35,593 bases of DNA from Helicobacter sp. MIT 05-5293 (GCF_000765665.2 NZ_JROZ02000007.1:1-35593), one strand, 5' to 3'. Counted from the stretch's first letter, positions 1-9,769 are shown. The notes: a model not told the origin generated them from the sequence alone. A program made the numbers and translations.

Positions 1-1254
1 CACAATAAAAAAATAGAATCTCATAATCCCAACAAAAATACACTATCACACACACCCATACATCATCTTATCTTAAGCTATGAGAATATCCCTGCAGAAT
101 TAGCATGGGAGATGAATGTGCCTTTAGTTTGGGGATATAATGGCATTTGGCTTTATAATAGCTGTGCGGGCGGAGAAGCAACAGAAACTTTCTTTCATCA
201 TTGTGAAGGTATTGAATTTTACACCGTGTGTTGGAAATTTGGAGATTACAAAAGTGCTTATATTGATTTGTATCAGCATTATTTGCAAGGCAAAAATATC
301 CTCTTTTCTTTCAATGCTTGGCAAAAGGGTGCAGAAAAATTTGCTCACCTGCTTGATAAAAAAGTCCCTATTTTTAGCGTTACTCGGGATTATATCAGTC
401 GTCTAAAGACAGGTGTTAATCATATCAGTGGCACAGAGCCGATAACTGATAAATTTAAGAATCTCTCTTTAAATAGTGAAATCATTTTCCCTCAAATCCA
501 TTATCGCGGAGCTTACAAAATGAAACCCGATATAGACATTCTCCAAACACTTGATAATTTTTCACTTCAGTGGGGGGATTTTGGAGGGCTTAGACTTAGG
601 CTTGATTGGCTCAAAAATGCAACTTCCGATATTCATTTTATCCCTATTGATGAGATTAGCGGGGACAAAGCTTTTCATACATTTGTGAATCTCTCAAAGA
701 AACTACACTTCAATGTGCCAAACAATCCCAAAGCCTTTAGTGGCAAAGTCAATCGGTATGAGGGTTTATTGATGTTGCCTTGCACTTTAAGAGCAAATAC
801 CAAAGATATTGACAAAAATGCACAAGAAGCACAAATCGAAATACTTATCACGACCCACCAATTAACCCCCAATAATGATCATAAACTCACAGATATGACA
901 AATTTTATAGGTATTGATACACCACAAAAGAATCTTGTTTTGTATATAAAACAAGAGGAATTTAGAATCTTGACAGAAAACAAACTTTTATTTGATGCTG
1001 TCCAAAGTTATTTCCAGAGATACTTTCACGCATTGCAAAGCTATATTGAGAATCTGAAAAATAATCTTTTTAGCGAGCAAGATATATTGAATTATTTAAA
1101 GAATAATCCACAACTTGCCTTAGCGTTTAAAAAACAGATTCAAGAGGATATTACGCTTATCAAATCCCACCGCTCTGATATTATAGAATCATGGAAGTAT
1201 TATCAAGAGTTTGAAAGAATATGCAAGGAACTAGAAGAAAACGATAATCACTAA
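1..1254 (+). CDS. DUF2972-like protein, 5' end cut off by the window edge
   Basis: The reading frame is open from base 1 through the first in-frame ATG (112) to the stop at 1252-1254, so the gene starts upstream and only its C-terminal ~417 residues are visible. The sequence before the ATG (PIHHLILSYENIPAELAWEM) runs smoothly into the rest, so 112 is not the start. The region with NIPAELAWEMNVPLVWGYNG and an aromatic, Cys/His-containing stretch (WLYNSCAGGE, FFHHCEG) reminds me of DUF2972 proteins, a Campylobacter/Helicobacter family often labelled putative sugar transferase without biochemical proof. The last ~100 residues are Lys/Glu-rich and helical. No signal peptide can be judged. It converges on flhB with a 19-base gap. 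Family assignment is from memory and moderate; function unknown. Confidence 0.55.
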   Translation, partial: HNKKIESHNPNKNTLSHTPIHHLILSYENIPAELAWEMNVPLVWGYNGIWLYNSCAGGEATETFFHHCEGIEFYTVCWKFGDYKSAYIDLYQHYLQGKNILFSFNAWQKGAEKFAHLLDKKVPIFSVTRDYISRLKTGVNHISGTEPITDKFKNLSLNSEIIFPQIHYRGAYKMKPDIDILQTLDNFSLQWGDFGGLRLRLDWLKNATSDIHFIPIDEISGDKAFHTFVNLSKKLHFNVPNNPKAFSGKVNRYEGLLMLPCTLRANTKDIDKNAQEAQIEILITTHQLTPNNDHKLTDMTNFIGIDTPQKNLVLYIKQEEFRILTENKLLFDAVQSYFQRYFHALQSYIENLKNNLFSEQDILNYLKNNPQLALAFKKQIQEDITLIKSHRSDIIESWKYYQEFERICKELEENDNH

Positions 1255-1273
1255 GCGCAGATTCTGTGATTAT
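1244..1273. terminator. Inverted repeat between convergent genes, possible bidirectional terminator
   Basis: An 8-bp perfect inverted repeat (ATAATCAC at 1244-1251, GTGATTAT at 1266-1273) with a 14-base loop spans the stop codon of the DUF2972-like gene and the end of flhB. On the + strand it is followed by T-rich sequence. The stem is AT-rich and weak, so the terminator role is inferred mainly from position. Confidence 0.35.
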
Positions 1274-2389
1274 TTATTGCTTGAGCTTGCGAGCCTTCTC
1301 CAAAATGTCTGACATTGTTTTCTTGCCCTCGAGCAAATCCAATCTCTCTACTTCTTCCAAAACCTTTGCAGTTAATACAAAAAGTGCCTGCGGTATCACT
1401 TGATTAATCTCTGCTTGACGATAAAGCTCCCTTGCCAAAGGGGGATTTTCTATGATTCTAATATCATATTCACGCGCGACACTTTTGATACGGACAGCTA
1501 GCTCATCGACACCCTTAGCAACGACAACGGGCGGCATATGATGCTCAATCTCTTTTTCACCATACCGAATCGCTACGGCATAGTGCGTAGGGTTTGTAAT
1601 CACTACTGATGCAGTAGGTATTTCTTGCATCATACGCCTACTTGCAAGTTTTTGCTGCATTTGTCGTATTTTAGCCTTGATCTCTGGGCTTTGCTCGTAT
1701 TGCTTATACTCTTCTTTGACTTCTTTGACACTCATTTTTAAGCTTTTTGTGTATTGATAACGTTTGATCAGATAATCACTCACAGCCATCACAAAAAACA
1801 AAATCAACAACACCCCAATCAGAATCAAAGCTTTTTGCCTAAACCACATTATTTGTCCATACAAACCCGACATAGAGACGCTTGGCAATTCATTAAAAAA
1901 GCTCACAAATACAGCAAATGCCACAATAAAAGCAACAAAAACTTTGAGCGTAATCATAAAACCATCAAGGAGTTTTTTGAGTGAAATCACATTTTTTACA
2001 CCCGAAATAGGATTGAGCTTTGAAAGTTTGGGTTTAATCACCTTTGGAGAAAAAAGAAGCCCAAATTGTGCGACATTAGCAATAATACCTGTAATCATCA
2101 ATGCAAGAAACAAAGGAGCTAACATCACAAACACTTCAAAGGCAATGCTTAACATCAGATTCCCTAAAATGCGCCTATCGACATCGAGATTAAAAAGTGC
2201 ATTGACATGGACGAAGATTTTTTGCGCTCCCTCCACCCAATAAGGAATGAGGAAAAACATCATACCCAAACCCACCAATAAAATAAAAAATCCCACCATT
2301 TCGGGACTTTTACCGACATTTCCCTCCTCACGAGCCTTTTGGATTTTGTGAGCGGAAGGGGCTTGGGTTTTTTCTTCATCATCAGCCAT
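1274..2389 (-). CDS. flhB: Flagellar type III export gate protein FlhB
   Basis: FlhB is the inner-membrane switch of the flagellar export apparatus that changes substrate from rod/hook to filament proteins after self-cleavage. The protein (about 371 aa, normal length) begins with the usual charged ADDEEKTQAPSAHKIQKAREEG segment, has four hydrophobic membrane segments between about residues 32 and 205, and a cytoplasmic domain with the autocleavage motif NPTH (about 266-269) in VVITNPTHYAVAIRYG. Two adjacent ATGs exist; AGGAG lies 3 bases from the upstream one and 6 from the second, so I chose 2389. The mobA stop codon TAG overlaps this AGGAG, suggesting translational coupling. A stand-alone paralogue of the C-terminal part (flhX) is encoded at 25841-26113. 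Confidence 0.96.
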   Translation of the reverse strand: MADDEEKTQAPSAHKIQKAREEGNVGKSPEMVGFFILLVGLGMMFFLIPYWVEGAQKIFVHVNALFNLDVDRRILGNLMLSIAFEVFVMLAPLFLALMITGIIANVAQFGLLFSPKVIKPKLSKLNPISGVKNVISLKKLLDGFMITLKVFVAFIVAFAVFVSFFNELPSVSMSGLYGQIMWFRQKALILIGVLLILFFVMAVSDYLIKRYQYTKSLKMSVKEVKEEYKQYEQSPEIKAKIRQMQQKLASRRMMQEIPTASVVITNPTHYAVAIRYGEKEIEHHMPPVVVAKGVDELAVRIKSVAREYDIRIIENPPLARELYRQAEINQVIPQALFVLTAKVLEEVERLDLLEGKKTMSDILEKARKLKQ

Positions 2390-2398
2390 CATAAACTC

Positions 2399-2974
2399 CT
2401 ATTGTTGCAACATTTGATGATGTTGAAGTGCCAAAAGATAATCATGCTTTGTGTTGATATTCAAACATTCTTCCTCGCTTGCCTGAATACCTTGATGAGT
2501 ATGCGTAGCCACAATGCGATGAAGTGCATAATCTTGAGAATCCAAAGCCCGCTCAAGCGCACTAAGCATCGTAGAGTGCCATTTAGAGATAAGATAATGA
2601 GCCTTATGCAATGTTTGTGCATAAACAATATCTGCTTGAGTTTGCGCGATTGCATGAAAAGTTTGCGATGTTACAAAGGGTGTATCCACACTGACAAAAC
2701 ATATCTCTTGAGCATCTTTGAGAGACATAAAAGCATTATAGATTCCGACCATAGGTGCAAAAACTGATTCAGATTCAATCAAAAACGATGCGTCAAATGC
2801 AAATTTATCTTGTGTCTTGGCACTGATATAGACTTGCTCAAAAATACTGCTTAAATGGCGTAAAGTCCATTGGGTTAGACTGATCCCTCCCAGATTCATT
2901 TGTGTTTTGTCCTCTCCCATTCGTGAGCTTTTGCCTCCTGCTAAAATCACGCAAGGAATGTGAATCTTGTCCAT
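2399..2974 (-). CDS. mobA: Molybdenum cofactor guanylyltransferase MobA
   Basis: MobA links GMP to molybdopterin to form the guanine dinucleotide cofactor used by enzymes such as formate dehydrogenase and DMSO/TMAO reductases. The N-terminus carries the nucleotidyltransferase signature LAGGKSSRMGEDK (residues 11-23), and FVSVDTPFV fits the metal-binding Asp region. The frame extends upstream to 3055, but the ATG at 2974 has AAGG six bases before it and begins MDKIHIPCVILAGG, the normal family start, giving 191 aa (typical). It is transcribed with flhB and divergent from moaA, another Moco gene, so the intergenic region joins two steps of one pathway. Confidence 0.93.
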   Translation of the reverse strand: MDKIHIPCVILAGGKSSRMGEDKTQMNLGGISLTQWTLRHLSSIFEQVYISAKTQDKFAFDASFLIESESVFAPMVGIYNAFMSLKDAQEICFVSVDTPFVTSQTFHAIAQTQADIVYAQTLHKAHYLISKWHSTMLSALERALDSQDYALHRIVATHTHQGIQASEEECLNINTKHDYLLALQHHQMLQQ

Positions 2975-3008
2975 AAAAAACCTTAAAAACCTTTGTATTT
3001 TGTTGCGC

Positions 3009-3014
3009 ATTATA
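3009..3014 (-). promoter_or_regulatory. -10 element for mobA-flhB
   Basis: Reading the - strand, a perfect TATAAT lies 34 bases upstream of the chosen mobA ATG, giving a 5' leader of roughly 28 nt. No clear -35 box is visible, which is normal for Helicobacter sigma-80 promoters. A weaker TAAAAT at 3041-3046 (+ strand) could serve moaA. Confidence 0.5.
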
Positions 3015-3067
3015 TCTTTTTTTGTATGATTTTGTTTCAATAAAATTAAACTCAATATGGAAATAAA

Positions 3068-4057
3068 ATGCTTATAGACACCTTTGGACGCACTATTGAT
3101 TATTTACGCGTATCCGTAACTAAACAATGTAATTTCCGATGCCAATATTGTATGCCCCACACACCAAAAGATTTTGTTGATAAAAGTGCCTTGCCTTTGC
3201 CTCAAATGCTAGAATTTATCAAAATCGCCATTGATAATGGCATCAAAAAGATTCGTATCACCGGTGGAGAGCCACTCTTAAGACCAGACTTAAGTGAATT
3301 TATCGGGGGGATTTTCACCTACAAAAAAGATATTGAAATCACACTTACTACTAATGCTTTTTTTCTTTACAAATACGCAGCAAGTCTCAAAGATGCGGGA
3401 TTATCGCGGATTAATATCTCTCTTGATTCTCTCAAACCTCAACGCATTAAAGAAATCTCCCAATGCGATGCCCTCCCACAGATTCTCAAGGGCATCGATG
3501 AAGCGCATCGTGTAGGGTTAGGCATCAAAATCAATATGGTGCCACTTTTAGGCATCAATGATGATGAAATCATCGACATCTTGGAGTTTGGCAAACAAAA
3601 CGGCTACCTTGTGCGGTTTATTGAATTTATGGAAAACACTCACGCGAATGCAGCTATCAAGGGGCTATCAAGCAAAGATATTTTGCGTATCATCGCCACT
3701 AAATACAGCTTTGAACTTCTCCAAAAAGAGCATTTTGGACCAGCTAAAATCTATGCCCTATCCCAAAATGCCCCACACACACAAAAAGCCTATGCTTTTG
3801 GCATCATTTCTCCCCATGAAGATGATTTTTGCCAGAGTTGCAATCGTATCCGATTAACGAGTGATGGCGTCATTTGTCCTTGCCTTTATTATCAAGAAAG
3901 TGTCTCTCTTAAAGAAGCAATTCTTGCTAATGACACCGCACAAATGCAAAAACTTTTAGAAATTGCCATCAAAAACAAACCCGAAAAGAATCAATGGGAT
4001 ACAAATATGGTAGAATCCAAACATTCAGCGCGTGCTTTTTATTACACGGGCGGTTGA
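3068..4057 (+). CDS. moaA: GTP 3',8-cyclase MoaA (radical SAM)
   Basis: MoaA converts GTP to 3',8-cyclo-7,8-dihydro-GTP, the first step of molybdenum cofactor synthesis, with MoaC. The 329-aa protein is full length. The radical-SAM cluster cysteines are C21, C25 and C28 (CNFRCQYC), followed by ITGGEPLLR. The second, C-terminal cluster ligands are C255, C258 and C272 in CQSCNRIRLTSDGVICPC. The protein ends in the conserved double glycine (YYTGG) required for activity in the family. It is divergent from mobA and followed 36 bases later by mqnE. Confidence 0.97.
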   Translation: MLIDTFGRTIDYLRVSVTKQCNFRCQYCMPHTPKDFVDKSALPLPQMLEFIKIAIDNGIKKIRITGGEPLLRPDLSEFIGGIFTYKKDIEITLTTNAFFLYKYAASLKDAGLSRINISLDSLKPQRIKEISQCDALPQILKGIDEAHRVGLGIKINMVPLLGINDDEIIDILEFGKQNGYLVRFIEFMENTHANAAIKGLSSKDILRIIATKYSFELLQKEHFGPAKIYALSQNAPHTQKAYAFGIISPHEDDFCQSCNRIRLTSDGVICPCLYYQESVSLKEAILANDTAQMQKLLEIAIKNKPEKNQWDTNMVESKHSARAFYYTGG

Positions 4058-4093
4058 ACCAAATTAATTAGCAGTATAACAAAAGGAGCAATT

Positions 4094-5176
4094 ATGGATT
4101 TGTTGCAAAGAGTTTTGCACAATGAGAATCTAAGCGTCCAAGAGCTTAGCAAACTTTATGAATATGATATTTTTACGCTTGGTGAAGTAGCGCATCAATT
4201 ACGCAAAGAACGATATGAGGATAAAGTATTTTTCAATATCAATCGTCATATTAATCCAAGCAATATTTGCGCCGATGTGTGCAAATTTTGCGCATTTTCA
4301 GCTTCACGCAAAAATCCTAACCCTTATTCAATGAGTATTGATGAAATACTCTCTCAAGCACGCCGTTCTTACGAAGCAGGTGCGAAAGAATTACATGTCG
4401 TATCCAGTCATAATCCCTATTATACTTATGATTGGTATTTTGAGCTTTTTGCAGAAATCAAAAAAGCCATGCCAGATATTCACCTCAAGGCTTTGACAGC
4501 TGCAGAAGTGGATTACTTAGACAGAATCTCCCACAAAGGCTATCAAAATGTGCTTGAAGATATGGCAAAGGTAGGGGTAGATTCTATGCCCGGTGGAGGT
4601 GCAGAAATCTTTGATGAAAAAGTGCGAAGCTTCATTTGCAAGGGAAAAGTCAGCTCTACAAGATGGCTAGAAATACATCAATATTGGCATTCTTTGGGCA
4701 AAATGAGTAATGCTACAATGCTTTTTGGACATATTGAGACACGAGAAAATCGCATCGATCATATCTTGCGATTGCGTGATGCTCAAAGTGATAGTGCAAT
4801 TGTCCAATCTAAAAAGGGCGGATTCAATGCCTTTATCCCTTTACTTTACCAACGACAAAACAACTTTCTTAATGTGCAAAAATTCCCCAGCGGACAGGAG
4901 ATTCTAAAAACCATCAGCATTGCGAGAATCTTGCTTCCTAATATTCCTCATATCAAAGCTTATTGGGCGACTTTAGGACTGAATCTCGCCATTGTCGCAC
5001 AAGAATTTGGAGCAGATGATATGGACGGCACGATTGAAATAGAATCCATACAATCCGCTGCGGGAGCTAAGAGCAAAAGCGGCGCAAGTAAAGAAGACCT
5101 CATCGCACAAATCAAAGATGCGGGGCTAAGAGCCATAGAACGAGATTCTCTGTATAATGAAATCAAGGAATGGTGA
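4094..5176 (+). CDS. mqnE: Aminofutalosine synthase MqnE (radical SAM)
   Basis: MqnE joins SAM to the chorismate-derived enolpyruvyl benzoate to make 6-amino-6-deoxyfutalosine in the futalosine menaquinone pathway used by Helicobacter and Campylobacter. The cluster motif is C59-x3-C63-x2-C66 (NICADVCKFCAFS). The signature VDSMPGGGAEIF followed by SNATMLFGHIETRENRIDH separates MqnE from MqnC. The length of 360 aa is normal. AAGGAG precedes the ATG. The 3' end overlaps the ccoI frame by 20 bases. Confidence 0.93.
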   Translation: MDLLQRVLHNENLSVQELSKLYEYDIFTLGEVAHQLRKERYEDKVFFNINRHINPSNICADVCKFCAFSASRKNPNPYSMSIDEILSQARRSYEAGAKELHVVSSHNPYYTYDWYFELFAEIKKAMPDIHLKALTAAEVDYLDRISHKGYQNVLEDMAKVGVDSMPGGGAEIFDEKVRSFICKGKVSSTRWLEIHQYWHSLGKMSNATMLFGHIETRENRIDHILRLRDAQSDSAIVQSKKGGFNAFIPLLYQRQNNFLNVQKFPSGQEILKTISIARILLPNIPHIKAYWATLGLNLAIVAQEFGADDMDGTIEIESIQSAAGAKSKSGASKEDLIAQIKDAGLRAIERDSLYNEIKEW

Positions 5177-7688
5177 TTGTAAATTGTCCGATTCGACTCA
5201 ATGCAAATGCTCTCATTGCCAACTTTTATACAACAAATCGCAACTCAAAGAGGTATCTAACCCGCAAGGAGAAAGGCTTTATTTTTGTTGTAATGGCTGT
5301 GAGAGTGTGTATTTTTTATTGCATCAAGCACACCTTGATAGTTTTTATGATAAACTCAACACACCTCTTTCCCCACCTATTGCGCAAGAAAATCAGGATT
5401 TGGCGCGTTTTGACACGGCAGGATTTCATCAAAAATATGTTACCTCACTCGCTGATAAAAATACTCCCACACTTTGCGAAGTGCATTTGATTCTTTCAGG
5501 GATTCACTGCGCGGCGTGTATCTGGCTCAACGAAAATATCCTCTTACAACAAGAGGGAATCCAACAAGTGCATATCAATTATACAAACAATAAAGCCACG
5601 ATTGTATGGGATCATTCCAAACTCGCATTAAGTGAAATCATTGCACTTATCCGCTCTATCGGTTATGATGCGTATCCCTATGACGCAAGACTGCAAGAAA
5701 GCCAAGACAAAAAACAAATGAATGAATATTATATTCGTGTGATTGTCGCTCTTTTTTGCACAATGAACATTATGTGGGTGGCGATTGCACAATACAGCGG
5801 ATATTTTCTAGGCATTGATGAAAATGCCAAAGATATACTCAATCTCGCCTCTTTTATCCTATGCACACCCGCGCTTTTCTATTCGGGCTTTGTTTTCTTT
5901 CGATCAAGCTATTATGGGTTAAAAAATGGCTTTATTGGTATGGATTTGCTTGTCGCGGTAGGTTCGACTTTGACTTATTGCTATTCGATTTATGCGGCAA
6001 TCACACACAGCGGGGAGACTTACTTTGAATCTGTGAGTATGATCATCACTTTTGTATTGATTGGGAAATTCCTCGAAGTGCGTGCGCGCAAAAATGCGGG
6101 TGATAGTTTGGATAAACTTACGCATTTTTTACCCACAAGCGTGCAAGTATGTGAGCAAGATAATCCAAATCAAGTGCGCACCAAATCACCCGAAGAAGTG
6201 CAAGTGGGCGATGTATTACTCGTCCTTGCAGGAGAAAAAATCGCCATTGATGGCGTGCTATTAAGCCAAAATGCGCTTTTTGATACAAAAGCTATCAGTG
6301 GAGAATCATTGCCTATTGAACAAAAAAGCGGTGATGAAGTGCTTTCAGGCTATGTCAATCTGCATCATCAAATCTATTATCGGGCGACAAAAGCTTTCTC
6401 GCAAAGCTTGATGAGCCATATTATCAGCATTGTTTCCTCTTCGCTCTCTTACCGCCCGCACATTCAGAATCTCGCTAATAGCATCTCGCAATATTTCTCA
6501 CGCACTATTCTTACAATCGCATTATTAGGATTCTTAAGCTGGATTTTTATCGGTGAAGTGAGCATTGAGCGGGCATTGATGATTAGCATTTCAGTGATTA
6601 TTATTGCTTGTCCTTGTGCTTTGGCTCTGGCTACGCCCATTGCCACGGTAGTAGGCATTGGGGAATCTTACAAGCACAATGTGTTATTCAAACAAGCACA
6701 ATTCCTCGAAACTCTTGCCAAAAGCCATTTAGTCGTATTTGACAAGACAGGCACACTCACGCAAGGCGAACCCAAAGTGCAAAAAACACATCTCTACGCA
6801 CAATATGACAGGTCTTTGCTCCTTGCTTTTGTGCGTTTGAGCAAACACCCCGTAGCAGAAGGCATCAAAGAATACCTTGATGAGCAATGCGCGCAAGAAT
6901 CGCACAATTGCGAATCTCACACAGAATACACATTGAGTGATTTTACACAATTTGACGCGCAAGGGATTCAAGCTCAAGTGATAATCAATGGGCAAACAAA
7001 AACCCTCTTTGGTGGGAATCTTACCTTTTTGTCATCACAAGACATTGCCTTGCCTAAACTTGACCTTGGCGATTGTATGGTTTTTGGCTTTGGCATCAAA
7101 GATACAGATTCACAAAAAAGCGAACTTTTGGAAATTATTACATTAAAAGACAAGCTCAAAGATGACGCAAAAATGCTTATAGAATCATTACATTCTCAAG
7201 GCATTAAGACAGCACTTTTAAGCGGGGATCGTCAAGAAAGTGTCGCTGAAATCGCGCAAATGCTTGATATTAAAGACTATTATTTCGCACTTTCACCTTT
7301 ACAAAAAAACGAATGGATTCAATCATACAAAGCCGCTCACCCCGATGAGATTGTCGTGATGGTCGGCGATGGTATCAATGACGCACCAGCACTTAGTCAA
7401 AGTGATATTGCAATATCAATGGGTGCAGGAAGTGATATTGCGATTTTAAGCAGTGATGTTGTGATCCTTGATGACCAGCTCTCCACGCTTAATCGCGCAT
7501 TTATCCTTGCACGCAAGACATTCTCAACAATCAAACAAAATATCCTTTTAAGCATTATTTATAATGCCTTAACGATCCCTCTTGCGTTGTGTGGGCTGAT
7601 TATCCCTCTCATTGCGGCACTCTCAATGAGTCTAAGCTCACTCATTGTCGTGCTTAATTCTTTGCGGCTAAAACGCGCTGATATATAG
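5157..7688 (+). CDS. ccoI: Copper-translocating P-type ATPase of the CcoI/FixI type
   Basis: This is a P1B-ATPase exporting Cu+ from cytoplasm to periplasm. The N-terminus has an extra cysteine domain (CSHC at 18-21 and FCCNGCESVYFLL at 43-55) before the HMA domain (GIHCAAC, 115-121), the arrangement of FixI/CcoI pumps that supply copper for cbb3-type cytochrome oxidase rather than detoxification CopA. The membrane CPC motif is at 485-487, phosphorylation motif DKTGT at 529-533, actuator SGES (TGES variant) at 381-384 and GDGIND at 737-742. Length 843 aa is slightly long; the region around 590-610 (CAQESHNCESH) looks like an insertion. The start overlaps mqnE by 20 bases and has no clear ribosome site; a TTG at 5184 is an alternative. 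Confidence 0.9.
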   Translation: MKSRNGDCKLSDSTQCKCSHCQLLYNKSQLKEVSNPQGERLYFCCNGCESVYFLLHQAHLDSFYDKLNTPLSPPIAQENQDLARFDTAGFHQKYVTSLADKNTPTLCEVHLILSGIHCAACIWLNENILLQQEGIQQVHINYTNNKATIVWDHSKLALSEIIALIRSIGYDAYPYDARLQESQDKKQMNEYYIRVIVALFCTMNIMWVAIAQYSGYFLGIDENAKDILNLASFILCTPALFYSGFVFFRSSYYGLKNGFIGMDLLVAVGSTLTYCYSIYAAITHSGETYFESVSMIITFVLIGKFLEVRARKNAGDSLDKLTHFLPTSVQVCEQDNPNQVRTKSPEEVQVGDVLLVLAGEKIAIDGVLLSQNALFDTKAISGESLPIEQKSGDEVLSGYVNLHHQIYYRATKAFSQSLMSHIISIVSSSLSYRPHIQNLANSISQYFSRTILTIALLGFLSWIFIGEVSIERALMISISVIIIACPCALALATPIATVVGIGESYKHNVLFKQAQFLETLAKSHLVVFDKTGTLTQGEPKVQKTHLYAQYDRSLLLAFVRLSKHPVAEGIKEYLDEQCAQESHNCESHTEYTLSDFTQFDAQGIQAQVIINGQTKTLFGGNLTFLSSQDIALPKLDLGDCMVFGFGIKDTDSQKSELLEIITLKDKLKDDAKMLIESLHSQGIKTALLSGDRQESVAEIAQMLDIKDYYFALSPLQKNEWIQSYKAAHPDEIVVMVGDGINDAPALSQSDIAISMGAGSDIAILSSDVVILDDQLSTLNRAFILARKTFSTIKQNILLSIIYNALTIPLALCGLIIPLIAALSMSLSSLIVVLNSLRLKRADI

Positions 7689-7714
7689 TCGCACAGGATT
7701 TCATAAATCACGGC

Positions 7715-9769
7715 TTAATTCTCCAATATGAAATCTTGTGGATTAAGGCGACAAGATTCTATGAAATGAGCAAGATTCTTCCCCGTATCTCGTGCGGAAG
7801 CACTTGAGATAAACCAAAATCCGCCTTTTTCACACTTTACAACTAGTATGCCATCTTTGTCTCTAAACTTAGCCTTTTTTTCATCAAATTCAATATAGCC
7901 AAGATTCTCATCTGTCGCTTCTTCGACTACTCCACGATGATACTGATACAAATAATCTACGATGATTTGTGCTAAATCTTTAAGGATTTTTACATTATGT
8001 CCTTGTCCATTAGGCAAAAATAATCTGTTAAAATAAAAATGTGTCAAATCATCACTCAATGTTTTAAAAACAGCTCTCTTGCGATATTCTTTTGGCAAAT
8101 CCTTAAAAATCTCCACTTCGCAGAATCGCTCTGCCAAATACCTTGCTCTTTCTTTAATTTGCTCTATCCCCCAAGTATCCATATTGGTAAAATACTCATT
8201 AAGCTTTAAAGAGCCATGCTCAAGAAATATCTCTATTTTCTCAAAAAAGGGTTTATTCCCAAGAGTTCCATTTTGCCCTGTAAGGGAAAGATTCCCGATT
8301 GTATGGAGATACATATTCTCTAAAATTTCATACTCCTCCCCGACTAATGCACGCCACTCTTTTGTCGGTGTCTGCGGATAAAAATGCTCTATGGTGGCTT
8401 TAGATTCATCAAAGCCGTCTTTATTAATCTTTTTTTCAATCTCTATCAATACTAATCTTGTGATAAAATTTTTTCCTTTAGAATAAGCAGTCCATGTTAG
8501 AAAACTCTCTTTGATTTGCATATCACTTGGAAAAGTCTCTCTTCCCATTTTCTCTCCCAAGATTCTTTGCATTCTAGTATTGCTTAAATTACCACTTTCT
8601 ATTAAATTTGAATAAAGTGGATAAATGATGTCATTAAGTGCCTCTGTGCCAAGTCTATAAATATTTCTTCGCACATAGTAACTTATAAGCGTTGCTAACA
8701 TAGCGTCAAAATTATCAAAATCCAAAACTCCTTTCTCAAAATCATTAATTAATCGCATAACCAAAGGATAAGATACACCAAATCCAATATCCACAATCGT
8801 ATGTATTCTTTGTTTTAATTGCTCCATTTGTTTAAGGGTAGCTGGAGTATTTGCAAACTTAAATTTCTTCTTAAGAAATATCTGATAAATTCTTCCATAA
8901 TTACACATTTCCTGCATTAGTTTTTCTGTATCTTCTTCAAATCTGTCTCTATGATGAGATTTAAATTTTTTATACAATGCTCTTTCATCTTTTTCTTTTA
9001 CAGAAGCACCATAATATATTCTTAGATATGTTACTATAAAAGATTCTGTATGTTTCTCCATTTCCGTGTATTCTTCCATTGGCTTCCAATAATTTTCATA
9101 AAGCCTTGCTTGTTCATCAGAATTTTTACACATCATCAAATAATTACGAATCAAATCTATACCTTTTAAACGCACTCCTGTAGCATTTATTCGTTCAAAT
9201 ATAACTTGAGGATCATCAATACCATTTTCAAGGCAAATACCAAAAAGATCTACGCGCGCTAGAGCACCATAAATTCTTTCCAATATTTCATTATCTTTTT
9301 TAATAGCATTTCTGAAAAAATTATAGTTTTTGATAATATCAGACTGCATATAGTCTGAAGTGGGTTGATCATTCATAAGGGCTTCATAAGCCTTTCTATC
9401 AGACTCAATTGGTTTTAATCTCATTTTGTTTTGATCTTTGAGCATATTCTCAATTTTTTGTTTGATGATTGCATCTTTGGTTTCACCATGAATAGCTTTC
9501 AGCAAAAGCATTGTGGTCGTAATCCTTTGTTGTCCATCAACAATCACAAATTCCATATTGCCATGCGCATCATTTTTGCTATGTTGGATAAAAGTAATCA
9601 TTCCAAAGTGATGTGTTTTATTTGTGTCCCTTGCAAGAACTTCAATATCCTCCAACATCTGCTCACAGTTTATTCTTTCCCACACATAATTTCGTTGATA
9701 CATAGGGATTGAAAATTGCACATTTTGATTCCCCACAAATGCACTTAAATTTGTCATACTAGGTTTCAT
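7715..9769 (-). CDS. DUF262/DUF1524 protein, GmrSD/SspE-like defence nuclease candidate
   Basis: The 684-aa protein has the DUF262 domain at the N-terminus: IPMYQRNYVW (21-30), the nucleotide-binding/hydrolysis loop VDGQQRITT (77-85) and FERINATGVRLKGIDLIRN (191-209). A DUF1524 His-Me/HNH nuclease domain follows: IEHFYPQTP (460-468) and IGNLSLTGQNGTLGNKPFFEK (491-511). GmrSD, BrxU and SspE share this domain pair and act as NTP-dependent type IV-like nucleases against modified phage DNA. All core motifs are intact. Residues ~560-684 form an extra C-terminal region that I do not recognise. The gene stands alone between the dld-like gene and ccoI with no modification genes nearby. AGGAA at 9776-9780 precedes the ATG. 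Its promoter contains a G12 tract, suggesting phase variation. Exact substrate unknown. Confidence 0.88.
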   Translation of the reverse strand: MKPSMTNLSAFVGNQNVQFSIPMYQRNYVWERINCEQMLEDIEVLARDTNKTHHFGMITFIQHSKNDAHGNMEFVIVDGQQRITTTMLLLKAIHGETKDAIIKQKIENMLKDQNKMRLKPIESDRKAYEALMNDQPTSDYMQSDIIKNYNFFRNAIKKDNEILERIYGALARVDLFGICLENGIDDPQVIFERINATGVRLKGIDLIRNYLMMCKNSDEQARLYENYWKPMEEYTEMEKHTESFIVTYLRIYYGASVKEKDERALYKKFKSHHRDRFEEDTEKLMQEMCNYGRIYQIFLKKKFKFANTPATLKQMEQLKQRIHTIVDIGFGVSYPLVMRLINDFEKGVLDFDNFDAMLATLISYYVRRNIYRLGTEALNDIIYPLYSNLIESGNLSNTRMQRILGEKMGRETFPSDMQIKESFLTWTAYSKGKNFITRLVLIEIEKKINKDGFDESKATIEHFYPQTPTKEWRALVGEEYEILENMYLHTIGNLSLTGQNGTLGNKPFFEKIEIFLEHGSLKLNEYFTNMDTWGIEQIKERARYLAERFCEVEIFKDLPKEYRKRAVFKTLSDDLTHFYFNRLFLPNGQGHNVKILKDLAQIIVDYLYQYHRGVVEEATDENLGYIEFDEKKAKFRDKDGILVVKCEKGGFWFISSASARDTGKNLAHFIESCRLNPQDFILEN

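Noticed and set aside
1944-2767. Open frames opposite flhB and mobA on the + strand
   Set aside because: They lack ribosome sites and recognisable domains and lie antisense to well-supported genes.
2975-3067. Moco riboswitch between mobA and moaA
   Set aside because: The 93-base AT-rich spacer has no extended stems or conserved Moco-element sequence.
7715-9769. Mobile island carrying the DUF262/DUF1524 gene
   Set aside because: No tRNA, integrase, direct repeats or IS ends were found at its borders, and only a single gene is involved; transfer is possible but unsupported.
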